The position numbers and the translations under genes were made by a program. Below, piece after piece: positions 18,685 to 19,087 of a stretch of DNA of 19,087 nt (position 1 is the first letter of the stretch; each line of letters starts with the position of its first letter). The notes under the pieces were generated by a model. That model did not search any database, was not told the origin of the DNA, and worked only from the letters and a program-made list of their open reading frames with translations. This stretch comes from Conoideocrella luteorostrata (taxonomy: Eukaryota > Ascomycota > Sordariomycetes > Hypocreales > Clavicipitaceae): positions 1 to 19,087 of the forward strand of contig JASWJB010000531.1 in NCBI GenBank assembly GCA_032433595.1, read 5' to 3'.

Positions 18685-19087
18685 CGGGGATGATGGGAAT
18701 GTAACTCAGCAGCGAACGAAGAGAGCGAATTCGGCCTGCCCTCCTCAAACTCTTTACGTAGGCAGGATCCTGGACTCGGCTGTTTCCAGTCTGAAGACAA
18801 TGTCCCACGTCACTGCGGAGTGCTATGATCCACTCTCTACAGGGCTGGACAGCAGTTACTGCACTGCACGATCGCTCCTGAACTGGTAGGGTAATCAGTT
18901 TGCACTAATCAGTGTCTCAGTCAATCCTATGCGGGTTGAATTGCTTCCTCTCCTGCCCATGAGCACGACGATAGACGTTAGGATCGGACTTCGAAGCTCC
19001 GGGTGATTGCGGTAAACATCGCGTCTGTGGCTGCAAGATCGACAGGCACGGGACTAAAGGGAAAACCCGGATCGCAACAGAAATAAG
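18685..19087. other. Right end of the window, no supported gene
   Basis: A plus frame reaching 18889 and a minus frame starting at 18800 overlap. Neither resembles a known family. The plus one might be a continuation of the possible broken gene at 18420-18684, but I could not build a consistent splice model. Confidence 0.4.

Noticed and set aside
1..19087. CRISPR array, operon-type promoters, bacterial insertion sequences or a secondary-metabolite cluster
   Set aside because: No regularly spaced repeats, no transposase motifs, and no synthase, P450 or transporter genes are visible. The gene structure is fungal throughout.

Overview
This window looks like nuclear DNA of a filamentous ascomycete (Pezizomycotina, probably Sordariomycetes). 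The evidence is short introns with fungal splice signals (GTRNGT donors, CTRAC branch sites, NAG acceptors), long intergenic stretches, CT-rich leaders before start codons, and protein families typical of these fungi: a fungal neutral ceramidase, a GT31-type glycosyltransferase, an F-box protein and a KEX2-site secreted precursor. The short palindromic word TACTCCGTA/TACGGAGTA recurs in the non-coding DNA. The species cannot be named from the sequence alone.

Layout, left to right. 1-658: no convincing gene. 659-1999 (-): a SIS-domain sugar-phosphate isomerase of the KdsD/KpsF/GutQ type. 2000-4919: long intergenic region with a possible tiny three-exon minus-strand gene near 3861-4241. 4920-6203 (+): a secreted, cysteine-free Gly/Leu/Val-rich precursor divided by four Lys-Arg (kexin) sites. 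7640-8142 (+): a small two-exon gene of unknown function. 9050-11503 (+): a two-exon neutral ceramidase. 11504-13859: intergenic DNA with microsatellites, a hairpin and a cluster of TACTCCGTA palindromes. 13860-15615 (+): a three-exon type II membrane GT31-like glycosyltransferase. 16737-17708 (-): an F-box-like protein with a Cys/His-rich tail. 18420-18684 (+): two overlapping coding-like frames that may be one frameshifted small gene.

The genes do not form an obvious operon-like or biosynthetic cluster. Ceramidase, glycosyltransferase and the kexin-site precursor are all predicted to enter the secretory pathway, but nothing in the sequence links them functionally. The most interesting item is the 427-residue precursor. 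Four Lys-Arg sites and one Thr-Arg junction delimit five segments. Each segment carries one copy of a degenerate 13-residue hydrophobic motif, and two segments also carry 26-residue APVTG repeats. This is the architecture of a secreted multi-peptide precursor. No DUF3328/UstY-like partner gene of the known fungal cyclic RiPP pathways is visible in the window, and I do not recognise the precursor as a named family.
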